From the NCBI GenBank assembly GCA_958295775.1, contig CATQHC010000003.1, forward strand, positions 124,001 to 188,000: a DNA stretch of 64,000 nucleotides, in the 5' to 3' direction. Each line of letters opens with the position of its first letter. The first letter of the stretch is position 1. The DNA is from Chloroflexota bacterium. GTDB taxonomy: Bacteria > Chloroflexota > UBA11872 > VXOZ01. The position numbers and the translations under genes were made by a program. Under the pieces are notes generated by a model. It saw only the letters and a program-made list of their open reading frames with translations. It was not told the DNA's origin and searched no databases. Positions 51,445-59,998 of the stretch are shown here, piece by piece.

Positions 51445-51515
51445 GCGGAGTCCAGGGCACCGCGGGAGAAGTAGGCCGGAGTCCCCTCCTAGTCTCAATA
51501 GGCAGCCGCGTCTCA

Positions 51516-51545
51516 GTCACTCCGGCGAAAGCCGGAGTCCAGAGG
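51516..51545. repeat. GTCACTCC-type palindromic repeat
   Basis: ACTCCGGC/GCCGGAGT arms around GAAA, downstream of the 50452 gene; the same family as the copies at 28211, 51904 and 63349. Confidence 0.8.
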
Positions 51546-51610
51546 ACTGGAGGGAGGATTGGTTTCCACGAAATCGCCTGTCTCAGCAAGAATCTGGGCC
51601 GATGTTGAAC

Positions 51611-51898
51611 TCAGACGATTTCCCCGTACAAGTCCCGCCACGTCGGATTTTCTTTCTCAATCAACGCGAGTTTCCAGGCGCGCTTCCACTCCTTGATTGC
51701 TTTTTCCCTTTTAATCGCACTCTCCATCGATTCATGAGCCTCGTACCAGACAAGCGTGTGCACACCGTATCTCTTGGTGAATCCCTCCACTAGGTCGTTC
51801 TTATGCTGCCAAACCCGCTGCGCTAGTTCTGAAGTCACCCCGACATACAACGTGCCGTTACGCCTGCTCGCAAGTAGGTAGACATAGCCAGGTTTCAC
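51611..51898 (-). CDS. GIY-YIG nuclease-superfamily small protein (UPF0213/YhbQ type)
   Basis: 95 residues. GIY motif as YVYLLAS (near 5-11), YIG motif as TLYVGVTSEL near 16-26, and the conserved Arg/His in LAQRVWQHKN. The shortness and closing LEKENPTWRDLY pattern match the small stand-alone type. GTG start overlaps the stop of the Type IIG gene as GTGA, so it may be translated together with it. Nuclease activity is the family expectation, not shown. Confidence 0.85.
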   Translation of the reverse strand: MKPGYVYLLASRRNGTLYVGVTSELAQRVWQHKNDLVEGFTKRYGVHTLVWYEAHESMESAIKREKAIKEWKRAWKLALIEKENPTWRDLYGEIV

Positions 51899-54072
51899 GG
51901 CGCGCCTCTGGATTCCGGCTTTCGCCGGAATGACGGAGCGGCGGCCTCCCCTTCAAGGACAGCGAGTAACCTGGTTACGAGGTCTTCTATTTCCTCCGCG
52001 ATGCCGTGGTCGTGGAGGGCGGTGCGGATGTGCTTGCGGGCGGTGACGAAGTACATATTGTCTTTGAGGGGGACGTTGGCGGCGATCTTGGCGGCGCGGG
52101 CGGCGGCTGCAGCGAGTTTACGGTGTAGGGGGTCGTTGACGTTGAAGAGGGGGATGGGCAACTCGAACATGAGCTTGTCGAAGTGGCGCGCGCCCCACTG
52201 ACCGCGGGCCTGCATGGCGGCAACTCGGCTGCGGGCGGCCTCGCTATTTAGGATCGCTGTGACGTAGTACGCCTCACGTTTACTGACTGCAGCCCAGTAC
52301 AATGCATGTTCCAGTACAGCCTCGTTGTCACTAAGAACGGCGGCGGCCGGCAGTGTGCCAGAAGCGGCACAGATCACCCTCACTGATGGTGCCGGAAACT
52401 GAACGCTGAGCTTTCCGAAGTAGTCCAACTGCTCAACAAACGTCATGCGGCCCGCGCCGTGGGTGTTCCACAAACGTTCCGCCTCTGTCAGCCACGCGCC
52501 GAGGTGGGGATAACCGGACTGTTGCGCGGCTTGGGCGTCGAGCAGACGCTTGCCGTCAGAGTCCCAAGGAATGATGCCATCCACCGGTTGGAGTAGGCGA
52601 TACGGCGCAACGGATTCACCGAGGTAGACCGGCCGCACGAACTGCTTCTCCACTTGTTGTTGAAGAGACGGTAGGCCTTTCCACGGTTCTTTCTCTTGGC
52701 GTGTACGACGGCTCCGCACGATGGGCGCGTTCGCCGCACTCCCTAAGACACCCACCGAGGAGACTTCTTCTACAATGCACAGCATGCGCGGGAAAAGCGT
52801 AGCGCCGTTGCGGAACTTCGCCCGATAGGCCGACCCGCCGGTACGTTTCCCGCCGGTGGGCCACGGCGCGATGCTGTGTGTAAGGTACTGCGCCGCCTGT
52901 TCAGGCGTGGCGTCGCGCCGGGGAAGCGTGCCCGTGTACGCTGCGACTTGCTTTGGCAGCGCGCTAGAATCGCCCACGCGCCCGATGAGCACGCACGACG
53001 GCACGGGAAAGAGCGGCTGCACAGACTCGTCAAACGTCCAGGCTTGCCGAATTGCGGCCCGAGCAAACACCACGTCCCCTTCTCCGAAAACTCCGCTGCG
53101 GAAACCCTCGTATTGTTTGCGGTGCAACGTCGCATACGGCAGGACAAAGGCCAGCGTGCCGCCCGGTTTGGCATAGAGTTCCGCGCAGCAAGCGTAGAAA
53201 TACGCGGAGAGGTCTTGGTGTGTGGCCACGTTGCCGCCCGCCCAGAGATTGCGGCGCTGGCTCTCCTCGCGAAAGCGGCGTTGCATGGCGCGTGACATAT
53301 AGCGATAGGCTAGCCAGGGAGGGTTGCCAATGATGACATCGGCCCGTTGGTCGTTTGTAGAGAGCCAGACCGGACGCGCCTGGTTGCGCACCACGTAGCC
53401 CCAGATGTGGTCGCGTCCCGCCGCGCGTAAGTCACAAAGATGCTGATACGTATCTGCAAGCCTGCCCCGTCCCCATTCGTCACCTATATCCTCGCGCTGC
53501 AACCAAGACTGGAGGTCTGATGCCGGAGCGCCGCGCTCGCTGTAGTCAAGCATCCTCTGGACGATCTCATCGAAACGGGCAACGTCAGCCACAATTGCGG
53601 CAGGAAAGTGCAAGCGCGGTCCGTCTGGCACTCGGACTACAACGTCGCGTCCGGTGATGAAGCCTTCAGTATTCCACTGCAAGGAATCCCCCAAGTAAAC
53701 CGGGATTGCTAGACTGCCTCGGTCGCCGATCAAGCGTTCTGGACCTAACGCCAGCAGATAGGTCACGCGGGCGATGAGCGCCGCCACCGGATGGATGTCC
53801 ACACCCAGCACTTTGCGTGTGCACTCCGCCAGCGCGGCGGCATTGTCATAGCCTTTTTCATCCGCTGCAGCCAAGAAGTAACGCACAGCGTGGAAGAGGA
53901 ACGTGCCCGAGCCGCAGGCAGGATCGAGCACACGCTGCGCGAGCGGGTCCGTCACCACCTCTCGCACCATGAGATCGGCCAACCAGTCCGGCGTATAGTA
54001 CTCGCCAAGTTGGTGGCGTTGCGCCGGATCGATGAGCGATTCATAGAGTTCCTTCAAGACGTCTTGCTGCAC
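51895..54072 (-). CDS. Type IIG restriction-modification enzyme, methyltransferase/specificity part (C-terminal fragment)
   Basis: 725 residues from an in-frame GTG. Seen: RHQLGEYYTPDWLADLMV near 19-35, motif I VLDPACGSGTFLFHAV (near 49-63) and motif IV VIIGNPPWLAYR (N250PPW), so it is an N6-adenine methyltransferase of the Eco57I/DEAD-box-free class. The C-terminal half resembles target-recognition domains. Reading in the same frame upstream of the GTG gives RISRIAAQAGRFRLQDVQQDV, which is what homologues have between nuclease and methyltransferase domains. This shows it was once fused to the 54114-54929 gene. The last residues (FRRKPESRGAP) come from a dispersed repeat. Confidence 0.9.
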   Translation of the reverse strand: MQQDVLKELYESLIDPAQRHQLGEYYTPDWLADLMVREVVTDPLAQRVLDPACGSGTFLFHAVRYFLAAADEKGYDNAAALAECTRKVLGVDIHPVAALIARVTYLLALGPERLIGDRGSLAIPVYLGDSLQWNTEGFITGRDVVVRVPDGPRLHFPAAIVADVARFDEIVQRMLDYSERGAPASDLQSWLQREDIGDEWGRGRLADTYQHLCDLRAAGRDHIWGYVVRNQARPVWLSTNDQRADVIIGNPPWLAYRYMSRAMQRRFREESQRRNLWAGGNVATHQDLSAYFYACCAELYAKPGGTLAFVLPYATLHRKQYEGFRSGVFGEGDVVFARAAIRQAWTFDESVQPLFPVPSCVLIGRVGDSSALPKQVAAYTGTLPRRDATPEQAAQYLTHSIAPWPTGGKRTGGSAYRAKFRNGATLFPRMLCIVEEVSSVGVLGSAANAPIVRSRRTRQEKEPWKGLPSLQQQVEKQFVRPVYLGESVAPYRLLQPVDGIIPWDSDGKRLLDAQAAQQSGYPHLGAWLTEAERLWNTHGAGRMTFVEQLDYFGKLSVQFPAPSVRVICAASGTLPAAAVLSDNEAVLEHALYWAAVSKREAYYVTAILNSEAARSRVAAMQARGQWGARHFDKLMFELPIPLFNVNDPLHRKLAAAAARAAKIAANVPLKDNMYFVTARKHIRTALHDHGIAEEIEDLVTRLLAVLEGEAAAPSFRRKPESRGAP
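51904..51936. repeat. GTCATTCC-type repeat at the end of the Type IIG gene
   Basis: ATTCCGGC/GCCGGAAT arms around TTTC, supplying the last coding residues of the Type IIG enzyme and lying just upstream of the GIY-YIG start. Confidence 0.85.
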
Positions 54073-54113
54073 GTCCTGCAGGCGAAAGCGTCCGGCTTGG
54101 GCGGCGATGCGGC

Positions 54114-54929
54114 TTATACGAGGACGTCCCCTGCCGGCGCATCCAGGATCCAGTCAAAGAAGTCCGATTCCACCGCGCCGGTGATACTCGCATCGCGAAA
54201 GGCTTTGCCGGAGAGCAGGTTGGCGGGTGGAGGCAGGGGAATGCCGAGCGCCCGTGTGGCCATCGTCTTTGCCACGATGGTGAGATAGGTGTGCTGGAAG
54301 AACAGATCGTCAGCATCCACAGACTCGCCATAGACCATCTGGAGTAAGTCCGCCCACAGCGTGCGCTTTAGTTCCACGTCCGGCGTAGTCTTCACTTCCT
54401 GCCATAGCCGCCCTAGGTTTGTGCGGGCAACGTGATAGGCTAAGCTCTCACGCCCCAGTTCCTTGCGTACGGCCTCTGGTTCGGGCGGGATCTCCGGCTG
54501 GATAGCGACGGCGGAATCCAACCAGGCAAGAAGAGCGCCGGGATCGTCAATCGAAGGTGTGTGGCGGGCTAACTCAGCAAGAGAATCATCCCGCAATTCA
54601 TAGGTTATGAACTCCGCGCCGTCGGTAGCGATGCCTATGTAATGTTCGCCGGTTTCCCGTTGACGTTGACCGATATAGCGCGCTAATTGCTCCTCTGCAT
54701 CCTCTAGCTCAACGCGCAGATTGCGCTTGAATTCCAGAATGGTGCGGCCAAGCAAGGCATCGGCCCGACCGCGCACCTCACGGATATGCTCCTCGAAACG
54801 AACCTGCTCACTGGTCGCCTCAAGCCCCTGCACCAGCAAGTCATAGACAAGCGACCGTACCTTCTCGTGCCCCGGTCGGCTGAGAAGCTCGACTACGATT
54901 TCTTGCAGGCGATCACTATCTAGTGGCAT
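54114..54929 (-). CDS. Type IIG restriction-modification enzyme, nuclease part (N-terminal fragment)
   Basis: 271 residues. Nuclease core of the PD-(D/E)XK type: R-A-D57 ALLGRTILEF with E66-F-K68, in the layout of HSDR_N/Type IIG N-termini. A helical region follows (KTTPDVELKRTLWADLLQMVYG, TYLTIVAKTMATRALGI), typical of the segment leading into the methyltransferase. The protein stops at GDVLV just where homologues continue into LVRRIARQ...; the continuing peptide is present in another frame 41 bases later. So this and the downstream gene are one enzyme split by a frameshift near 54110-54125. Confidence 0.88.
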   Translation of the reverse strand: MPLDSDRLQEIVVELLSRPGHEKVRSLVYDLLVQGLEATSEQVRFEEHIREVRGRADALLGRTILEFKRNLRVELEDAEEQLARYIGQRQRETGEHYIGIATDGAEFITYELRDDSLAELARHTPSIDDPGALLAWLDSAVAIQPEIPPEPEAVRKELGRESLAYHVARTNLGRLWQEVKTTPDVELKRTLWADLLQMVYGESVDADDLFFQHTYLTIVAKTMATRALGIPLPPPANLLSGKAFRDASITGAVESDFFDWILDAPAGDVLV

Positions 54930-54935
54930 ATGAGT

Positions 54936-55919
54936 CTACGGAAGGCTGTCGTACTCCGCCTGTTCGTCTACCGGATATGGCGGGCGTTTGCCTTGGATGA
55001 CGTCAACGAGGCACTCGAAGGCCATGACGACCATGGCGTGGACGGACTCTTGCGTCACGCCGGCCACGTGGGGGAAGGGCAGAATCTTCGGGTGGTGCAA
55101 GAACGGATGGTCCGGCGGCGGCGGTTCTACCGAGAACACGTCGGAGGCCGCGCCGGCCAGTTGTCCCGCGTCGATGGCGGCCACCAGCGCCTCTTCATCG
55201 ACCAGACTGCCGCGCGCGGTATTAACAATGTAGGCGCTGGGCTTCATGCGCGCTAGCAAATCGGCGTTGACGAATTTCACGGTCTCCGGCGTGCTCGGCA
55301 GGTGGACCGAGATGAAGTCCGATGCCGCAAAGAGCGCTTCCGGCTCCGCGAACTCCACGCCGAGGTCTGCCGCCGCCTTTTCATCCCACATCACGTCATA
55401 GGCGAGCACGCGCATGTTGAAGCCCCTCGCCCGGCGGGCCACGGACTTGCCGATACGGCCGAGACCCAAGATGCCCAGGGTCTTATTGCACACGTCCACG
55501 CCTTGAATGCGGTGGAATCCGCCATCGCGGGCAATGGCCGCGTGCTCAACGAGCTGGCGCGCCAGCGCCAGAATCATCGCCATGGCGTAATCGGCAACCG
55601 TATCGTTATTCGCTCCGGGCGTGATGGTAATCCAGACACCGTGCCTGGTGGCGGCAGCGACGTCGATCTGGTCGTAGCCCACGCCGACGCGGGCCACGAT
55701 CTTGAGCTGCGGATGGGCGGCAAAGACGCGCTCCGTGAAGTGGTCCGAGCCGGCGACAAAGGCCACGACACCGTCGAGATTGTCAATTAATTCCTGTTCC
55801 GTGAGCGGACGAAACACGTCGAGCGGGGGCGCCAGCTCCAAGCCGGCATTGCGTAGTGTGTCCCAATGGGGACCGGGAAGATCAAGGATAGAACGTGCAC
55901 CGATGAATACCTTTGCCAC
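54936..55919 (-). CDS. D-3-phosphoglycerate-dehydrogenase-like 2-hydroxyacid dehydrogenase
   Basis: 327 residues, NAD-dependent. Seen: KIVARVGVGYDQIDVAAATRHGV, the Rossmann GxGxxG in TLGILGLGRIGKSVARR, the catalytic Arg in YIVNTARGSLVDEEALVAAI, Glu in FSVEPPPPDHPFL and the catalytic His in ILPFPHVAGVTQESVHAM. There is no regulatory ACT domain, so it is the short form and may act on other 2-hydroxy acids. GTG start with GAAAGG upstream. It abuts the nuclease gene (6 bp gap) on the same strand, probably by chance. Confidence 0.92.
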   Translation of the reverse strand: MAKVFIGARSILDLPGPHWDTLRNAGLELAPPLDVFRPLTEQELIDNLDGVVAFVAGSDHFTERVFAAHPQLKIVARVGVGYDQIDVAAATRHGVWITITPGANNDTVADYAMAMILALARQLVEHAAIARDGGFHRIQGVDVCNKTLGILGLGRIGKSVARRARGFNMRVLAYDVMWDEKAAADLGVEFAEPEALFAASDFISVHLPSTPETVKFVNADLLARMKPSAYIVNTARGSLVDEEALVAAIDAGQLAGAASDVFSVEPPPPDHPFLHHPKILPFPHVAGVTQESVHAMVVMAFECLVDVIQGKRPPYPVDEQAEYDSLP

Positions 55920-56217
55920 CAGTTACCTACCTTTCTCGCTAGCGGCGACATAGCGCAGCGCTGCTCTACATTAAGCGTGTACAAGGCCTGCGGCCTGCCC
56001 GGCAAGCGAGGCACGGCCGCGCGGCAGAGACCCCTCGTGCCGGGATATCCCGGCATTCAGATCGCATGCAAAACGCCGTGAAGTAGCGGTTCCGGCCGAG
56101 TGAGTTGACGCTTTGCAGAGCAAAATAGTACGGTCATAATTGAACCTTGCGGCATGCCCGCGCATGCCTCTCTCCAATGATACACGCGCACAATGAACGA
56201 CGTTTAGGATATTGAGG

Positions 56218-56694
56218 ATGAGCACATCGGAATCAGACAGCAAGCCAAGCGAAAAGAAACGGAAACGGCGGGCCCGCTACGGCGAAGAAGCAATCGAGTC
56301 CGTAGAAATCCGTTACTTTCCGAATCCCGAGCCCAAGCGGGACTACTACGTGCAGATTCGTTTGCCGGAGTTGACGTTCAAAGACCCGGTCTCCGGCTAT
56401 CCGGACTTCGCCGTAGCCACCATGGTGTACGTGCCCGATGCGCGCATCGTAGACCTCAAGACGCTGAAGCTTCACTTCAATAGCTTTCGCGACAAGTACT
56501 TTTCCCACGAGCGCATCACCAACGAACTCTTCGATGAACTGCTGGCGGGCTTGAAGCCCCGCGGCGCGCTGCTCATGATGGAGTTCAATCCCCGCGGCAA
56601 TGTCTCGACTCGTGTGATCACCACCACGGACGATGCGTTCTTGGAAAAAGCGCAGCACGTGCTTGAGATGCCGGTGACCCGCCCCGCCTTTTAG
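56218..56694 (+). CDS. QueF-like T-fold protein without the catalytic cysteine
   Basis: 158 residues. The body aligns with short-form QueF (7-cyano-7-deazaguanine reductase): RDYYVQIRLPE, PVSGYPDFA (Asp63 of the pair kept), SLKL-like TLKLHFNSFRDKYFSHERI with the His-Glu pair (H97, E98), and LKPRGALLMMEFNPRGNVSTR. But at the nucleophile position, where B. subtilis QueF has SLCP, this protein has FKDP, so Cys is replaced by Asp56. Without that Cys the nitrile thioimide cannot form, so preQ1 synthesis is unlikely. An N-terminal Lys/Arg-rich tail precedes the fold. No other queuosine gene is nearby. Confidence 0.82.
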   Translation: MSTSESDSKPSEKKRKRRARYGEEAIESVEIRYFPNPEPKRDYYVQIRLPELTFKDPVSGYPDFAVATMVYVPDARIVDLKTLKLHFNSFRDKYFSHERITNELFDELLAGLKPRGALLMMEFNPRGNVSTRVITTTDDAFLEKAQHVLEMPVTRPAF

Positions 56695-57306
56695 GGCATG
56701 TCTTCCCGGCCGCGGCGCGTGCAGCGGGCGAATACCGGAAGACGGCCTAGGCATTGGACGGAGTTGCTCCGAAGTGTGCGGCTCCGCATCACCCGGCTGC
56801 GCATTGCCTTACCAGGGACTCTCCCGTGCAAGAGGGGAACTGCAGGGCTCTTTCCCGCTCGCAATGGCCTATAAGCCCAAAGAGTTGGTGCTATTCGTCC
56901 GGTCCCGTGTGGCTGCAAAGGGTTACGCGCCAAAGATGGCGGGCGCGCACCCAGCCGCCCGTGGCATGTGCCTCTTCTCCAGGAATGCTCCAACCGGCTG
57001 AGGCCCCATTCCGGCGTCTGCAAATTTGGAAGAAACGTGTCAGGAATCCGAGCGGTTACGGGGAAGTCTCTCTTTTGGTTCCGAGCGGAATCACGGGAAT
57101 GCGGCAAAAAAAGTCATCGCCGTGCTGACGACACATTCCAAGACTGTCAAGATTTTCATCGGCTTGTTGCCTGCAATTTACACCTGTCAAGAGGCGATTT
57201 AGCCTCTGTATAGGCCTTTTGTGGAATTGACAGTTAGGGTGACAGGGGTGCAACCGGGTTTTTGAGGGAATCTTGCCACTTTTTCGGCTGAATGCGGACT
57301 TTGTCC
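56695..57306. other. Intergenic region, no gene seen
   Basis: About 600 bp. Frames here are open but have no start signals and no protein-like composition. A small GAGGC/GCCTC hairpin (57191-57206) and several TTGACA-like words occur near the right end. Confidence 0.55.
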
Positions 57307-57335
57307 TTGACAGCAATTAATGGTTTCCCCATAAT
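57307..57335 (+). promoter_or_regulatory. Promoter of the first surface-protein gene
   Basis: TTGACA at 57307-57312, 17-base spacer, CATAAT at 57330-57335, about 117 bases upstream of the start codon. Confidence 0.6.
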
Positions 57336-57451
57336 GTCAGCAGCACCACACCGTGGGTATCGCAAACGTGGTGAGCAGTCTAAAGTATCTTTTGGTAGCG
57401 TTCGGTGAAGGGGCGTACCGAACCCGAACGGATCTTAAGGAGGAGGGATCA

Positions 57452-58456
57452 ATGCGTATTACCAGATACCCTACCCAATCACTAGATAGGACGTTCCTGT
57501 ACAGTTCCCTTGTCCAGGTCGCCCTTGTGGTTGCGGTAATCGTTGCGCTGTTGGCAGTAACCCTGCCGGCGCGCATCGCTTCAGCGGCACAGTCCAACGC
57601 ATCTGCGGGGCAGATGGAAGTTGTGATAGTGCCGCCTCGTATTACCATCGCCCTTGGTGACGATGGTTCGCTGCAGTCGGTAACGACTAGCGTATTCATT
57701 GGCGGCACGGCTACGCCGGTGAGTATTTCAGCGAAAGACCTAGCCGCGCTGGGCGCGTTCGGTATTCCTGTACCGGCGCTTGGCCTTGACGCCGTAACGA
57801 CCGGAATCCTGACGGGCGCTGGTGTTGAGCACATTCAGGTCGTGAAGGGTGTTGACGGCTCAATTGACGTCTATACCAACGGCGTATACACCATTGGCGT
57901 GAACCTCGGTGAGGATCAGGCGAACTACGAGCGGGTACTCAATCTGGTGGAAGGTTTCACCGGTTTTGCCATCCCCTTGAAGGACGTTGTGGTTCCCGTG
58001 GTGATTGCTTCCGGTGGCGACGTTGTGATCACGATTGGTGAGACGAGCACTCCCGTTCGCGCGGAAGGCGCAGAGTCCGGCTACGTGGCACTTGAGCAGC
58101 AAGACATCCAGTTGATGGCGAAAGCCACGGTCAGCTACGATGCCGACGGCAATCTCTCAGTGCTAGGTATGTCCGCTGCCGACCTTGGTGTGGTTGGCAC
58201 CGAACTGACCCCGGCCATAGTTGCACTCATGACGGCCAACGGCATTAGCCAGTTGAACGTCAAGATTAACAACGAGGGTCTTGAACTGGGCAGCAACGGT
58301 GAAATGCTTGCCAACGTCCGCTTGAGTGGCGTTGCCGCCGACCATGGGGTTGGGCTGGCAGTTATCAGTTCGTTGGCACCGGGTGCCGATGCACTGCTGC
58401 CGTTCTTGGACTTGCGCGATCGCATTGACGTTGACCTGACGGTGAACCTGCCGTAA
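57452..58456 (+). CDS. Exported protein with two copies of an unrecognised domain (paralogue A)
   Basis: 334 residues. Signal helix (about 18-42) ending ARIASA with a likely cleavage before AQSNA. The mature part has two related units: VPPRITIALGDDGSLQSVTTSV ... LTGAGVEHIQVVKG..SIDVYTNG (about 60-175), and ATVSYDADGNLSVLGMSA ... MTANGISQLNVKINNEGLELGSNG (about 215-300), each ending in a strand pair (VVIASGGDVVITI; RIDVDLTVNLP). The same units occur in the next gene. AAGGAGGAGGG precedes the ATG. I recognise no family. An extracytoplasmic location is inferred from the signal. Confidence 0.8.
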   Translation: MRITRYPTQSLDRTFLYSSLVQVALVVAVIVALLAVTLPARIASAAQSNASAGQMEVVIVPPRITIALGDDGSLQSVTTSVFIGGTATPVSISAKDLAALGAFGIPVPALGLDAVTTGILTGAGVEHIQVVKGVDGSIDVYTNGVYTIGVNLGEDQANYERVLNLVEGFTGFAIPLKDVVVPVVIASGGDVVITIGETSTPVRAEGAESGYVALEQQDIQLMAKATVSYDADGNLSVLGMSAADLGVVGTELTPAIVALMTANGISQLNVKINNEGLELGSNGEMLANVRLSGVAADHGVGLAVISSLAPGADALLPFLDLRDRIDVDLTVNLP

Positions 58457-58518
58457 GAAGGGGTCGCTGTAGTGTAAATCAGGAAAAGCACTACGTACCC
58501 AGTCATACGCAGGTGAAT

Positions 58519-58558
58519 TGAGGGATACCCTATGCGCCCCAAGGGTATCCCTCATTGC
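58519..58558 (+). terminator. Terminator after paralogue A
   Basis: 12-bp stem TGAGGGATACCC/GGGTATCCCTCA with a 12-base loop, followed by TTGCTT. Confidence 0.75.
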
Positions 58559-58637
58559 TTAGAGACAACAGACAGAATCTTTGCATGATTGTTAGACACG
58601 AAACCATGTATGCATGCAAGCACAGAGAGGGAAGGCT

Positions 58638-59912
58638 ATGACCACCTGGAGACATTGGTGGGTGCCCGTACCAATTCTGTGGTTGGTCCTTGTTCTCATC
58701 GCTCTGATTGTGCTGGTAGCGATCGGTGGGGGACTCACTAAGTTCGCAGCAATTCTCTTCTTGGTGAGTTTTGGCCTGGTGTTCTCACTGCTCTATTTGG
58801 GCGCGGGGCTAGGCTACAAGGCAGGGAACCAACTAGGCGGTGGTACCGGTACCGGTCAGGCTGTGGGCATTGTCGGCCTGATCATCGGAGGAGTAGTGGG
58901 CCTGCTGGCTTCGCTCTTAATCGTTTCTACCGGCTTTGTGAGCCACGGGCTTTCCACACCATTTGCGCCAGCGCGCCTCACGAGCGCCGAACCGATCTCC
59001 GGTCCTGGCGCACCGCCCGAACGGGCGGAAGCCTCTATCGAAGTGTACGGCTTGCCTCAGGCAACCGTGCAGTTTGGTGAGGATGGAAGCGTCAGCGGCG
59101 TAGAGGTCGGCATGTTCCTTGCCGGACAGCAGTTCAATCTCAGTCTATCTGAAGGCGAACTAAGCGATCTCGGCTTGGGTGAAATCTTGTCGGCTTCCGC
59201 GATCGAATCCCTCAAGGCGGCAAACTTACAACACGTCCAACTCATCAAGGGACCGGGCGGAGATATTGATGTTTACGTAAATGGCGGCTTTGCGTTGCGC
59301 GTTTCCGTAAACTACGAGCAGGCCGCGTTGGACAAGGTCATTGCGCTGGTCAAGGGACTTGGCTATGACGTAGCTGTGCCGGATCTTGCGGTTCCGCTCG
59401 CGCTGGCGATGCTTGGCACCGTTGCTGTGGACTTTCCCATGGCGGATGGCGCAGCGGCTCTGGAGAAATTCTCCGGCGAGACGTCGCAGCCGCCTGATGT
59501 CCCCGATGCGACGGACCCGCAGTACCCGCTTTTGATTGGTACGGTTCTGAGCGCTAATGGCGACCTGCTGGTGCCTGATGTTGTTATTCTGGAAAATGCC
59601 GCGCCACTGCTCGAAGCCATTGGCTTGAACCTGAGCATGCCCGGTATGCTTCCGGCTGATACAGTGGCAGGCTTGAAGGAAGCCGGTCTCAGCACTATCA
59701 CCGTTAAGCTGGTCCCGCAGGGCCTCGACATCTATCTTGACGATGTGCATGCCATGACCGTCTTCTTGGGCGACGAAGCAACCTTGGCTAACCTAACGAC
59801 GGTTGCCACAGCCTTTGCCGGTGACGAAGTCGGCGAGATGTTGGACACCGTGATGCCCTTTATCGTGCGTCGCAACGAGGTGGCGGTTGACATCGTCGTG
59901 AACATCGAATAA
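58638..59912 (+). CDS. Membrane-anchored protein with two copies of the same unrecognised domain (paralogue B)
   Basis: 424 residues. Three N-terminal helices with a Gly-rich stretch (GYKAGNQLGGGTGTGQ) between the second and third, then two domain copies: ATVQFGEDGSVSGVEVGMF ... LKAANLQHVQLIKGPGGDIDVYVNG (about 143-230), and LIGTVLSANGDLLVPDVVI ... LKEAGLSTITVKLVPQGLDIYLDD (about 300-395), each closing with strands such as EVAVDIVVNIE. The common pattern across A and B is LxxAGhxxhxVxhxxxGhDhY.NG. GAGAGGGAAG precedes the ATG. Function unknown; it looks like an envelope paralogue of A that keeps its anchor. Confidence 0.8.
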   Translation: MTTWRHWWVPVPILWLVLVLIALIVLVAIGGGLTKFAAILFLVSFGLVFSLLYLGAGLGYKAGNQLGGGTGTGQAVGIVGLIIGGVVGLLASLLIVSTGFVSHGLSTPFAPARLTSAEPISGPGAPPERAEASIEVYGLPQATVQFGEDGSVSGVEVGMFLAGQQFNLSLSEGELSDLGLGEILSASAIESLKAANLQHVQLIKGPGGDIDVYVNGGFALRVSVNYEQAALDKVIALVKGLGYDVAVPDLAVPLALAMLGTVAVDFPMADGAAALEKFSGETSQPPDVPDATDPQYPLLIGTVLSANGDLLVPDVVILENAAPLLEAIGLNLSMPGMLPADTVAGLKEAGLSTITVKLVPQGLDIYLDDVHAMTVFLGDEATLANLTTVATAFAGDEVGEMLDTVMPFIVRRNEVAVDIVVNIE

Positions 59913-59961
59913 CGCTTGTTCTTTTGCCCTGCATTGCAGGGCTTGAGAGACAGCAGTGTTG

Positions 59962-59998
59962 AGATGGCTGTGGGTATTGCGCCCACAGCCATCTTGCA
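59962..59998 (+). terminator. Strong terminator after paralogue B
   Basis: 13-bp stem AGATGGCTGTGGG/CCCACAGCCATCT with a 7-base loop, followed by TGCATTTG. A smaller hairpin GCCCTGC/GCAGGGC lies just before it (59926-59942). 59999-60254 has no gene. Confidence 0.85.

Noticed and set aside
56695-57451. A gene in the gap between the QueF-like and surface-protein genes.
   Set aside because: The open frames overlap each other, lack ribosome sites and have composition unlike protein; only promoter-like elements are supported.
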